From: Salinicola acroporae
GTDB taxonomy: Bacteria; Pseudomonadota; Gammaproteobacteria; Pseudomonadales; Halomonadaceae
Direction: 5' to 3'
NCBI RefSeq assembly: GCF_003206615.1
Contig: NZ_PZJW01000002.1
Coordinates: 419,803 to 483,802 of the forward strand
Length of the DNA: 64,000 bases
Shown here: piece by piece, positions 48,155 to 56,702 of the stretch
Position numbering within the stretch: position 1 is the first letter of the stretch
Layout of the letters: each line of letters starts with the position of its first letter
Translations under genes and position numbers: made by a program
Notes under the pieces: generated by a model
The model's input: only the letters and a program-made list of their open reading frames with translations
Database searches by the model: none
Told to the model about the DNA's origin: nothing

Positions 48155-49054
48155 ATGGAACGCATCGGTTTTGTCGGCCTTGGCCTGATGGGCGGCTACA
48201 TGGCGCAGAACATTCTCGAGGCCGGCTACCCGCTGACCGTTGTTGCCCACCGCAATCGCGGGACCGTCGACACATTGACGGCCCTTGGTGCCAGTGAAGC
48301 AGATGATGCCGCCGCCCTCGCCGCCCAATGCGACATCGTGTTCGTCTGCGTGCCAACCTCCGAGCATGTCGAGTCGGTCATCGAAGGCGAGAAGGGGCTG
48401 CGGGCCGGCGCCAAGGCGGCGGACCACAAGCTGATCATCGTCGACTGCTCGACGTCCGAGCCCACGGTGACACGGCGGCTGGCGGCATCACTCGAGACCG
48501 ATGGCATCACCCTGGTCGACGCAGCACTTGGCGGCACGCCGACCCAGGCGGAATCAGGACAACTTCAGGCGATCGTGGGCAGCGACGACGAGACGTTGGC
48601 GCGATTACGCCCAGTGCTCGAGACCTGGGCCGGCAAGATTCTCCACTGCGGCCCAGTCGGCGCCGGACATACCATGAAACTGCTCAACCAGTTCCTGGCC
48701 ATGAGCTATGGTGCCGTGTTTTCCGAAGCCCTCACTATCGGCGCCAAGGCCGGTATCTCGCCTCAGACCTTCGACAGCGTCATTCGCGGTTCACGCATGG
48801 ACAGCGGGTTCTATCAGACGTTCTTCCAATATGTGCTGGAACGTGACCGCAACGCCCATCGTTTTACCCTTGCCAACGCGGGCAAGGATATCCGCTACGT
48901 GGCTGCACTGGCCGATGCGCTGAACGTCAAGGCGGGCGTCGCTCACGCCGTGAGCGATCTTTATACCAGCGCCCTGGATCAAGGCGAGGGTGAGAAATTC
49001 GTCCCGGAACTGTCCGATATCGTCGCCGCCCGGCATCAGCTGTCGCTGTTCTAA
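48155..49054 (+). CDS. Beta-hydroxyacid dehydrogenase, LtnD-like
   Basis: 299 residues. NAD-binding GFVGLGLMGGYMA at 5-17 and catalytic Lys175 in GAGHTMKLLNQ, the 3-hydroxyisobutyrate dehydrogenase fold. In C4-acid clusters such enzymes are L-threonate (LtnD) or D-erythronate dehydrogenases; related ones act on tartronate semialdehyde. AGAAGGAG precedes the start. Lying between pdxA2 and a 2-hydroxyacid dehydrogenase, it most likely oxidises a sugar acid, but the isomer cannot be read. Confidence 0.85.
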   Translation: MERIGFVGLGLMGGYMAQNILEAGYPLTVVAHRNRGTVDTLTALGASEADDAAALAAQCDIVFVCVPTSEHVESVIEGEKGLRAGAKAADHKLIIVDCSTSEPTVTRRLAASLETDGITLVDAALGGTPTQAESGQLQAIVGSDDETLARLRPVLETWAGKILHCGPVGAGHTMKLLNQFLAMSYGAVFSEALTIGAKAGISPQTFDSVIRGSRMDSGFYQTFFQYVLERDRNAHRFTLANAGKDIRYVAALADALNVKAGVAHAVSDLYTSALDQGEGEKFVPELSDIVAARHQLSLF

Positions 49055-49076
49055 TTCGCCGTTCAGAGGAACTCTC

Positions 49077-50027
49077 ATGAAAATCGTCTGTACTTCCCCT
49101 TCGTTCGCCAAGTACTCGGAGCGGCCTTACCAAGTCATCGATGCTGCTGGTATGACGTTCGAAAGCTTGCCAGCAGATATCGATGAGGCCAGCTTCATCG
49201 AGCACGCCGCCGATGCCGACGCCGCCATCGTCGCTTTCAATCCGATGACCGAGACTGTTTTTGCCGCGCTGCCGAATCTGAAAGTGGTCGCCAAGCACGG
49301 CGTCGGCGTGGACAACATCGATCTCGCCGCCGCCGCGCGTCACGATGTCCGTATCACCAACGTGCCCGCTGCCAACCGCCACGCCGTCGCCGACTTCACC
49401 TTTGCCCTGCTGCTTTCACTGGCACGCGACATACCGAGAGTGGACGCCGGCACCCGTTCAGGCGACTGGCCCCGTTGTTTCGGTCGCGATGTCCATGGCA
49501 TGACGCTGGGTATCGTGGGCATCGGCAGTATTGGCCAGGCGGTAGCCAAACGCGCTGCCGGCTTCGAAATGTGCGTCATCGCTCACGACCCTTTCGCCGA
49601 TCCCGCCACAGCCGTCACGCTTGGCGTGGAACTGGTCGATCTGGACACCTTATGTCGCGAAGCGGACTTCCTGACGCTGCATGTGGGCCTGTCCGAGCAG
49701 ACGCGCCATCTGATCGATGCCAAGCGCCTGGCGCTGATGAAGCCAACAGCCATGCTGATCAATGCCGCTCGTGGCGGCATCGTCGACGAACAAGCCTTGT
49801 TCGATGCGCTAGAGGCCAAGCGCCTGGCCGGGGCCGCGCTGGATGCGTTCGAGCAGGAACCGCTGGAGAGCAGCCCTCTATTTGCCCTCGACAACGTCAT
49901 CGTCAGTTCACACATCGCAGGCTACACAGAGAATGCCCTGACGACCTTGAGCCTCAGCTGTGTCGAGGACGTCATCGCCGTCCTGCGCGGCGAGGATCCC
50001 CACCACCCGGTTGCACTAACACGCTGA
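49077..50027 (+). CDS. D-2-hydroxyacid dehydrogenase (SerA/Pgdh-like)
   Basis: 316 residues. The catalytic triad is Arg232 in INAARGG, Glu261 in FEQEPLE and His279 in SSHIAGYT; the NAD loop is GIVGIGSIGQAV (about 145-156). It lacks the ACT regulatory domain of biosynthetic SerA. It probably interconverts a 2-keto acid and a D-2-hydroxy acid in the island's pathway. AGAGGA precedes the ATG, 22 bp after the LtnD-like gene. Last gene of the rightward catabolic operon. Confidence 0.88.
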   Translation: MKIVCTSPSFAKYSERPYQVIDAAGMTFESLPADIDEASFIEHAADADAAIVAFNPMTETVFAALPNLKVVAKHGVGVDNIDLAAAARHDVRITNVPAANRHAVADFTFALLLSLARDIPRVDAGTRSGDWPRCFGRDVHGMTLGIVGIGSIGQAVAKRAAGFEMCVIAHDPFADPATAVTLGVELVDLDTLCREADFLTLHVGLSEQTRHLIDAKRLALMKPTAMLINAARGGIVDEQALFDALEAKRLAGAALDAFEQEPLESSPLFALDNVIVSSHIAGYTENALTTLSLSCVEDVIAVLRGEDPHHPVALTR

Positions 50028-50147
50028 TGGGCTAACTCCGCTACCGAAAGAATTCGTGCCACCCGTGAGGGATGGCGCGTTACCCAACATGACCGATGTC
50101 GATATCTTCGAGATCAACATCTCGATCCAGACCTTTGGAACGAGGCT

Positions 50148-51464
50148 TCAGTGAGGCCACTCGTCGAGCAACCGACCGTCATCGCCGAAACGCATCGGCC
50201 GTGGTTCCTGCAGGATCTCGATTCCGGCCCTATCTCGAAGCGCCGGTAGTAGCGCCTCGGACGCGTAGAGATATTCGAGATGAAGCGTATTGGGGATGCG
50301 CATGACGCCAATCGCCTCCGGCGTATGCGAGCCGCAGGTCTTTACCGCGGCTTGAATGGCACTGCGATCGTCAGGCATCGCCAAGGGAATGGAGGCGGCG
50401 ATCAGCACGCCGGAGGTGAGCGAATTGGTATAAACCTTTTCGCGGTCGAAGCGCTGAAACAGCCGTTCGGTAATGACATCGGCCCGAGCGACGCCGTTGG
50501 CGTTACCTTCGCTCTTGTCGGTGACATCCAATACCGCAATGCGCGACACATCGGGGCCGCCGCTGATCGCCGTGGAAGATGGCCGGCCGGTGATATTGGG
50601 GTCCATGCCGCTGCCCGAAAACTCCTTGCCGACATGATCGACGATCAGTACGTCCAGCGGACCGGAGGCAAGCGGCGCCTCCGGAGGCCCGAGCGGTAGC
50701 CTCGGCATGTTGCGCATCGCTTCGCCAAGATAGACTCGCTCGTCCTCGATCAGCGTCTGGCGTGGCAGAACAACGACCCGGGCAAGTCGGTCGTAGGCAT
50801 TCTCGATCGTGCCGATCCCGAACAGGACACGACATTTTTCGAGTTTCATGCGCGCCATTTCGACGATGAAACGCCCGACGTAATGGAAACCCCAGGCGTG
50901 GCAGTTGTCTGCCCCCGACTGCTTGCCCAGCCCGATGGAAAGCATCTTGACCAACCCGCTCTCGTTGTCGGAACGGAAGGCACTGTGGGGTTTGATGCGA
51001 TTGAACAGCACGATGCCGTCGGCTTCGAAAGCAAGCTTATCGATCTGCACCGACATGCCATTGTCGAGCCGGCCGATCTCGACCGTTTCCATGCTCGAGC
51101 GAATCGTGCAGCCAGCGCTCTCCTCGGTCACACCAAGGTGCGCCAGCACGCTGACCTGCCCTTCCGCGGTGGCGCCGCCGTGACTTCCCATGGAAGGGAC
51201 GATGAACGGCTTGGCACCGCGGGCGAGCAGCTCGTCGACGATAGCCTTGACGAGTTCCGGGAGACTGGCCAGCCCGCGACTGCCCACCGTCAGAGCCACG
51301 GACATCCCCGGTCGAATCGTGTCGCCAACCACGGCGGCCTGTGCCATCGCGGCTTCCACGGCAGACACCGGGTCACCCGCATCCTCGGTATCGAAGTGCT
51401 GACGGACCAGCGCCATCGGAGGCAGCGCCACGCCCTCCACGAGTTTCGCGTAGCTTGGCTTCAT
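50148..51464 (-). CDS. Second, divergent LarA-family (DUF2088) racemase/epimerase
   Basis: 438 residues, only remotely like the island's first LarA but with the cofactor residues in place: His95 in SMGSHGG, His160 in NRIKPHSAF, Lys173 in GLVKMLS and His189 in DNCHAWG (Lys-to-His distance 16, as in LarA). Such proteins need the same nickel-pincer cofactor, which larEBC upstream could supply. It follows tctA on the same strand with GGAGGAG before its ATG. Substrate probably the acid imported by the TctABC system. Confidence 0.82.
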   Translation of the reverse strand: MKPSYAKLVEGVALPPMALVRQHFDTEDAGDPVSAVEAAMAQAAVVGDTIRPGMSVALTVGSRGLASLPELVKAIVDELLARGAKPFIVPSMGSHGGATAEGQVSVLAHLGVTEESAGCTIRSSMETVEIGRLDNGMSVQIDKLAFEADGIVLFNRIKPHSAFRSDNESGLVKMLSIGLGKQSGADNCHAWGFHYVGRFIVEMARMKLEKCRVLFGIGTIENAYDRLARVVVLPRQTLIEDERVYLGEAMRNMPRLPLGPPEAPLASGPLDVLIVDHVGKEFSGSGMDPNITGRPSSTAISGGPDVSRIAVLDVTDKSEGNANGVARADVITERLFQRFDREKVYTNSLTSGVLIAASIPLAMPDDRSAIQAAVKTCGSHTPEAIGVMRIPNTLHLEYLYASEALLPALRDRAGIEILQEPRPMRFGDDGRLLDEWPH

Positions 51465-51489
51465 GTCATCTCCTCCGCCGATTTTGCTA

Positions 51490-52971
51490 TCAAACCGCCA
51501 TCGCCTGACGCTTCTGACGCCAGCTTCGCAGCGCCGGCAACAGCAGGGACAGCGCAGCCAACCCCAGGAAGAACAGCGTCAGCGGCCCAGACAGGAAAAC
51601 CCCGAGGTCGTCGCGAGCACTCATCAGCCCAAGACGCAGATTGGATTCCGCCATTGGCCCAAGGATCAGCGCGATACACAGTGCAGCCTGTGAAAAGCCG
51701 TATTTGTGCATGAAGAACCCCAGCACGCCAAATCCGACCATGGTGTAGAGATCGACCACATTGAGATTGATCGCCCACGAGCCGACGAAGCAGAACACTA
51801 CGATCGCCAATGTCAGCAGACGCCGCGGTACGCGCAGAATCTGGGTGAAGAAGCGAATCCCCAGCAGCCCGAAAATCAGCATGAATACGGTAGCCACAAA
51901 AACACCGGTGAATATGCCGACGACCACGTCCGGGTGTTGCTGGAACAGCATCGGGCCTGGTGCCAATCCCTGGATCATCAGTCCGCCCATAAGCACGGCC
52001 GTGACCACATCTCCAGGAATCCCCAGCGCCAGTAGCGGAATCAATGCAGCAGCACATACGGCATTATTGGCGCTCTCCGTGGCCGCGACTCCCGGCAGAT
52101 GGCCGGTGCCGAATTTCTCCGGTGTCTTCGACGTCCGCCGAGCTTCGTTGTAGCTGATCCAGGCGGCCGTTCCCGATCCTGTGCCGGGAACGATGCCGAT
52201 GAAAGTGCCGATCAGCGATCCTCGCAGCATCGGCATCCCGGTCGTCTTCAGCTCTTCGCGGCTCGGCCAAATACCCGAGACTTTCATCCGTTCGATGCGG
52301 TCACCGAGGATCTTCTCGATCTGCACGAACACTTCGGAGAGCGCAAAAAGCCCTATCAGCGCCGGCGTGAAGGAAAAACCCGACGCGAAGCCCGTGACAC
52401 CGAAGGTGTAGCGTGAGATACCACTGATCGGATCCGCACCAACGCAGCCGATCAACACCCCCATGAGACCGGCAAGCGCGCCCTTTAGAATGTCGCCGGA
52501 GAGGCTGGCAATGATCGTCAATCCGAAGACAGCCAACGCAAAATACTCAGCCGGCCCGAATTTCAGCGCCAACGAAGCAAGTTGTGGAGCCAGCGCCGCA
52601 AGGACCACGGCAGCGATGATCCCGCCGACGAAAGAGGCGATGGTGGCCATTCCCAACGCTTTGCCTGCTTCGCCCTTCTGCGCCAGCGGATAACCATCGA
52701 GAACTGTCGCGGCAGAGGACGGCGTCCCCGGGGTACGCAGCAGAATGGCCGAGACGCAGCCGCCATAGATACCACCGATATAAATACCGATGAGCATGTT
52801 CAGCCCCATCACGGGGGCCATGCCGAAGGTCAGCGGAATCAGCAAAGCGACGCCCATCGTGGCCGTCAGCCCCGGGAGCGCACCGATAATCATGCCACCC
52901 AGGGTACCCAGGGCGATGGTCCAGAGAATCTGGAGGTCGAACACTGCCAATACGTGAGTCGAAATATCCAT
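51490..52971 (-). CDS. tctA: Tripartite tricarboxylate transporter large subunit (TctA)
   Basis: 493 residues, eleven or twelve membrane helices; family motifs GALPGLTATMGVALLIPL and IVPGTGSGTAAWISYNEA (two glycine-rich substrate signatures). TctA is the sodium-driven permease of TTT systems for citrate, aromatic and other carboxylates. It is third in the order tctB, tctC, tctA, larA2 on the minus strand, so the cargo is probably a sugar acid or dicarboxylate. Confidence 0.93.
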   Translation of the reverse strand: MDISTHVLAVFDLQILWTIALGTLGGMIIGALPGLTATMGVALLIPLTFGMAPVMGLNMLIGIYIGGIYGGCVSAILLRTPGTPSSAATVLDGYPLAQKGEAGKALGMATIASFVGGIIAAVVLAALAPQLASLALKFGPAEYFALAVFGLTIIASLSGDILKGALAGLMGVLIGCVGADPISGISRYTFGVTGFASGFSFTPALIGLFALSEVFVQIEKILGDRIERMKVSGIWPSREELKTTGMPMLRGSLIGTFIGIVPGTGSGTAAWISYNEARRTSKTPEKFGTGHLPGVAATESANNAVCAAALIPLLALGIPGDVVTAVLMGGLMIQGLAPGPMLFQQHPDVVVGIFTGVFVATVFMLIFGLLGIRFFTQILRVPRRLLTLAIVVFCFVGSWAINLNVVDLYTMVGFGVLGFFMHKYGFSQAALCIALILGPMAESNLRLGLMSARDDLGVFLSGPLTLFFLGLAALSLLLPALRSWRQKRQAMAV

Positions 52972-53047
52972 AGCGACCTGCTCGCTCTAAGAAACGCTGG
53001 ATATGACTTGCCCGCGCAGCAAGCGCGGGCAAGTCAGTGAGTTCCGT

Positions 53048-54019
53048 TTATTGGTTGACGCCATACATGCCGAGCTGGCGAATGATCTTCTCCGCCGTCG
53101 CCGAATCCTTCTCGGCCAGCTCGCGATAGGCATCCCCCGGGCGATAATCGACGAATTCCCCCAGCTCCTTCATGCGAGAACGGAAGTCTTCATCGTTGAA
53201 GGTCTTCTCTAGTGCCTCGGACAGCGTCTGCTTGACGTCATCGGGCAATCCTTTAGGAGCGATCACGCCCTTCCAGGAAGACCACGTAAAATCAATGCCT
53301 AGTTCTTTGGGTACGGGGGTGTCCGGCAGCACATCGATGCGCTCATCCTCCATGACCAACAGCGGCTGGATGCTTCCGGACTGAGCCTGCGGGAGGACTT
53401 CCGCCGGAGACGCGACAACGGCATCGATATGTCCCCCGACGCACGCGGTGACGGCTGCCGACGCCCCCCCGAACGGCATGCTGTTGACTTCGATGCCGGC
53501 AGCGTCGGCGAAGCCCTCCATTGCGATGTGATTGGCACCACCCGCCCCCGAGTTGCCTACTCGTACTTCGCCGGGATGTTCCTCGGCGTAATCGACGAAA
53601 CCTTGGGCGTCATCGAAAGGCGCTCCCTGACAGCCGGCGACGACCATCAGGTTACGTCCCATCAGCGCCAGAAATTCGACGTCGTCGAGGCTGTAGTCGA
53701 CACCCCCGTAGTGAGGCAGCATCGCCAGCGGCCCCTGTGCCCCCATGCCTACCGTGTATCCATCGGGACGTGCATGGGCGACCGCACTGGTACCGATCGA
53801 GCCACCGCCGCCGGGCTGATTACGCACGACCATGGACTTGTCGAGATATTTCTTCATGGTATCGGCCATGATGCGCGCCGAGAGATCAGTGCCGCCGCCG
53901 GCGGAGTAGGGCACGATGACCTGGATGGGCCGCACCGGATAGTCGTCCGCCTGGACCGGTGTTGTGGCCAGCATCGCGCCAGCGCTGAGGACGACCAGAG
54001 TCGAGAGTGTCTTTTTCAT
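53048..54019 (-). CDS. tctC: TTT solute-binding protein (TctC/Bug family)
   Basis: 323 residues. Signal peptide ends at about residue 24 (TPVQA|DDYP). The mature domain begins YPVRPIQVIVPYSAGGGTD, the typical Bug start, and has NQPGGGGSIGTSAVA. It captures a carboxylate in the periplasm and delivers it to TctAB. AAAGGGA precedes the ATG. Confidence 0.93.
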   Translation of the reverse strand: MKKTLSTLVVLSAGAMLATTPVQADDYPVRPIQVIVPYSAGGGTDLSARIMADTMKKYLDKSMVVRNQPGGGGSIGTSAVAHARPDGYTVGMGAQGPLAMLPHYGGVDYSLDDVEFLALMGRNLMVVAGCQGAPFDDAQGFVDYAEEHPGEVRVGNSGAGGANHIAMEGFADAAGIEVNSMPFGGASAAVTACVGGHIDAVVASPAEVLPQAQSGSIQPLLVMEDERIDVLPDTPVPKELGIDFTWSSWKGVIAPKGLPDDVKQTLSEALEKTFNDEDFRSRMKELGEFVDYRPGDAYRELAEKDSATAEKIIRQLGMYGVNQ

Positions 54020-54070
54020 GAGATTCCCTTTGATTGCCTGTTCTCTACCGGCTGTCGCCGGATACTTTGC

Positions 54071-54544
54071 TCAGGGCAGATAGACGTCGAGCAAGTGGGT
54101 GAAACCGAAGTAGACACCCGCCACGATCAACGCCGGTACGATCAGAAACTGAAGGACACGTCGCTCGCGAAGCAGCAACATGCCGATGACAAAAGTCACT
54201 AGGGTACTGAGGAGATAGCCGATCCGTTCGAAAGCGGCTGCGTACCCCACCATCAGCGCCACGAACAGGATCAGCGCCACCGTGGCGTAACGCCCGGCAC
54301 CCGATTCAGCAGTGCCTCCAGCCGTTGACTCGGCAGACACATCATCGACTTTCGAGCACAGCCCACGAATGAAAAGTGCGACCGACAATGCTGTGATACC
54401 GATAATGGCCAACCAGGGGAAGAAATCGGGCCCAGCCTGACCACCAGCCCCGGAAGATGGGATCAGCAACGTTCGCCAAGTGACAAAGGCACAGAAAGCC
54501 AGCATTAGGAGCGCCAGCCAGCAATCGGCTTTGCGTAATATCAT
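54071..54544 (-). CDS. tctB: TTT small membrane subunit (TctB)
   Basis: 157 residues with four hydrophobic segments and the family's early GPDFFPWLAIIGITALS motif. Pairs with TctA in the membrane. First gene of the leftward tctBCA-larA2 unit; GAAGGAAG lies 7 bp before the ATG. Its leader contains an island operator-like site. Confidence 0.88.
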   Translation of the reverse strand: MILRKADCWLALLMLAFCAFVTWRTLLIPSSGAGGQAGPDFFPWLAIIGITALSVALFIRGLCSKVDDVSAESTAGGTAESGAGRYATVALILFVALMVGYAAAFERIGYLLSTLVTFVIGMLLLRERRVLQFLIVPALIVAGVYFGFTHLLDVYLP

Positions 54545-54643
54545 GTCGATCTTCCTTCTCGTACTTTGGGCTTCGCTCGTCAGCGATGTATCATCCGAGC
54601 GAGACTAAATCGATCAAAAAAGAGACTTTGTGGCGCCAAAATG

Positions 54644-54658
54644 ATTGATTCAATCCTT
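54644..54658. promoter_or_regulatory. Island operator 3, upstream of tctBCA-larA2
   Basis: ATTGATTCAATCCTT, preceded by ATG as in the other sites; the right half is weakened. A further half-site, CGATCAAA, occurs at 54611-54618. The AT-rich spacer from 54659 to 54780 shows no gene. Confidence 0.5.
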
Positions 54659-54781
54659 TTTAGCAATACGACTCTTGACTACCACGGGATCAATGAACAA
54701 AAAAGTTTTTCAAATACCTATTTTTAAAGCATTTTCAAAAAACAGCTCAGAAACGGTGTAGACCAATGTCTAATTAAAATG

Positions 54782-54796
54782 ATTGATCCGATCAAT
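54782..54796. promoter_or_regulatory. Island operator 4, perfect palindrome upstream of deoR
   Basis: ATTGATCCGATCAAT is a perfect 7-bp inverted repeat around one central base, 70 bp before the DeoR-family start. It is the best of the four related sites in the island and fits autoregulation by that regulator. Site sequence is observed; binding protein is inferred. Confidence 0.7.
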
Positions 54797-54865
54797 AAGA
54801 GCTGGCACTGCAGGCGAGGTCTGTGTCTGCCATACTAACCACCGACCACAGGTGCAGATTCGTCA

Positions 54866-55633
54866 ATGAAAGTCGCCAAACGCCGCCAGGCCATGCTGGA
54901 TGCCGTCCTTTCCGGCATCACCAGCATCGATGCCCTCTGCCAGCATTTCGAGATTTCCGAAGCGACCGCGCGACGCGATCTGGGCGCGCTCTCCGACCAG
55001 GGATTGCTGGTGCGTACCTATGGTGGTGCGGCAGCGCACATTGGCCGTCGCGAGCCTGAGCTGACACTGGAGCAGCGGCGCACACGTCAAGGCGACATCA
55101 AGGCTCGCCTGGCAGCCCGCGCGCTGGATTGCATCGAGGACAACGACACCGTGCTGCTGGACGGCGGCACCACGACCGCCGCACTGGCCGCGCGGCTCAA
55201 CGAGCGACGCGGCCTTCACGTGGTCACCAACAACATGGCGGCACTGACGTGGCTGACGAACCTGCCGGAGGGGCACGCCACCGTGCTGGGCGGCGACCTA
55301 CGCGCCTCGAGCATGACCGTCTACGGGCCGCTGGCTCATGCCGCGTTAGCAAGACTGACCGTTGATCGGCTTTTTCTCAGCGCCGACGGGGTGACCGAAC
55401 TCGGGCTATGCGAGGCCAGTCCCGAGCAGGCGTGGCTGAAAGAGGCCATGATTGCTCGCGCCGCCGAAGTCTACGTCATGGCGGATGCCACCAAACTGGG
55501 TCGTGCGAGCCAGCAGCATTGGACCGCCTTTCCGCCCCGCTGGACGCTGATCACCGATGCTACCGATGAGAAAGTCGAACCTTTCGAGAGACTCGGCGCG
55601 ACTATTATCAACCCGCTCGGGACGCCAGCCTGA
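54866..55633 (+). CDS. DeoR/GlpR family transcriptional regulator
   Basis: 255 residues. N-terminal helix-turn-helix (ITSIDALCQHFEISEATARRD, quoted in part: HFEISEATARRDL) and a C-terminal sugar-phosphate-sensing domain with LDGGTTTAALAARL and LFLSADGVTELGL. DeoR-type repressors sense phosphorylated sugars or acids; a 4-phospho-C4 acid from the kinase step would be a natural effector. It is divergent from tctB and is the only regulator in the island, with the best operator directly before it. Confidence 0.9.
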   Translation: MKVAKRRQAMLDAVLSGITSIDALCQHFEISEATARRDLGALSDQGLLVRTYGGAAAHIGRREPELTLEQRRTRQGDIKARLAARALDCIEDNDTVLLDGGTTTAALAARLNERRGLHVVTNNMAALTWLTNLPEGHATVLGGDLRASSMTVYGPLAHAALARLTVDRLFLSADGVTELGLCEASPEQAWLKEAMIARAAEVYVMADATKLGRASQQHWTAFPPRWTLITDATDEKVEPFERLGATIINPLGTPA

Positions 55634-55733
55634 ATCGCACTCGGATCACCTGGCCGCCTTCCACGCTTTCCTGCCTTACAATGAATGGCATTGGCGCCAC
55701 CGCGCCCAAGACCGACTTTGCCCGGAGCGCCCC

Positions 55734-56165
55734 ATGCAAACCGATACCTCGCAGGAATCCAACGCGCCACTCGCGCGTTACATCGAACAGTTGCGTGCCA
55801 TGGAGATCGACATCGAGGCGATGGACACCCACGCGGCACGCATACGCCAGGACCAGTTGGAGTTCGTGCTGGTCGTCGCCGCCGACGAGCCGGCGTTCTT
55901 CCAGTTGATGCTGCCCGGCGTGTGGCAGGCCGCGGAGACCACCACCCGGACGCTGTTACTGGAAACCGCCAACGAGGTGATGAATACCCTGAAGGCCGCC
56001 AAACTCGTCGTCCACAACGAAGCCGTGCACGTCAGTGTCGAGCAGTTCGTCGAGGGGCCGGACCAGGGCGTTGCGCTGATCCCCGGCTTGCTGGAACTCC
56101 TCAAGAGCGCGGTGGCCGAATTCCAGGAGCGTCTCGGCATGGGCGAGGCTCCGCGCGTCCACTGA
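55734..56165 (+). CDS. Unrecognised small acidic protein
   Basis: 143 residues; I do not recognise a family. It looks folded and soluble: predicted amphipathic helices (RYIEQLRAMEIDIEAMDTH), then a strand-like FVLVVAADEPAFF and a long helix through TRTLLLETANEVMNTLKAA, with a strand-like LVVHNEAVHVSVEQFV and a C-terminal helix. No signal or membrane segment. It follows the DeoR gene by 100 bp on the same strand. The frame is open upstream; the ATG at 55734 is chosen from coding bias. Confidence 0.65.
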   Translation: MQTDTSQESNAPLARYIEQLRAMEIDIEAMDTHAARIRQDQLEFVLVVAADEPAFFQLMLPGVWQAAETTTRTLLLETANEVMNTLKAAKLVVHNEAVHVSVEQFVEGPDQGVALIPGLLELLKSAVAEFQERLGMGEAPRVH

Positions 56166-56242
56166 CCGGAACGGCAGCTTTCGCCCTTGCCGTCACGCGC
56201 CTAGACTGCCGGCGACGCATCCATTCCCACAAGGAGGTTCCC

Positions 56243-56557
56243 ATGGCTGACACCACTCACTTCGTGGTCATCGCCGAGTTCCAAGTCAAGGCTGGTCAGG
56301 TACCGGCCTTTCTGGCGCTGGCGCACAACGATGCCAGCGAGTCGCTGGCCAACGAGGAGGGCTGTTTCGCCTTCGACGTGCTGACCCCGGAAGGCAGCGA
56401 AGACATCGTCGTGCTGCACGAGGTCTACCGCGATCGCGCCGCCTTCGAGCATCACACCCAGATGCCGCACTACAAGCCGTTCAAGGAAGGCTCCGCGCCG
56501 CTGCTCGCGGCCGCCCCCTCGGTCCGGTTCTTCTACACGGCGGTCCGGCCAGGCTGA
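56243..56557 (+). CDS. Antibiotic biosynthesis monooxygenase (ABM) domain protein
   Basis: 104 residues. The ABM ferredoxin-like fold is recognised from VVIAEFQVKAGQVPAFLALA, EGCFAFDVLTPEG and LHEVYRDRAAFEHH with TQMPHYKPF. Similar to LsrG/YgiN-type small enzymes, which act on autoinducer adducts or quinols; substrate here unknown. AAGGAGG 7 bp before the ATG is a strong ribosome site. Confidence 0.88.
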   Translation: MADTTHFVVIAEFQVKAGQVPAFLALAHNDASESLANEEGCFAFDVLTPEGSEDIVVLHEVYRDRAAFEHHTQMPHYKPFKEGSAPLLAAAPSVRFFYTAVRPG

Positions 56558-56702
56558 TAGCGAGGGCCACCGCCCGATCTGCGGTCGCGCTAGCCTGTGG
56601 TGACAGCCCACTGCATTCGACCTTTGTCGTACGCCATCCGCTGGTTCATGGCCTGATCGTCGGGCTAAACTCGGCGATCCTCGAATCACGGATGTCGCTT
56701 TC

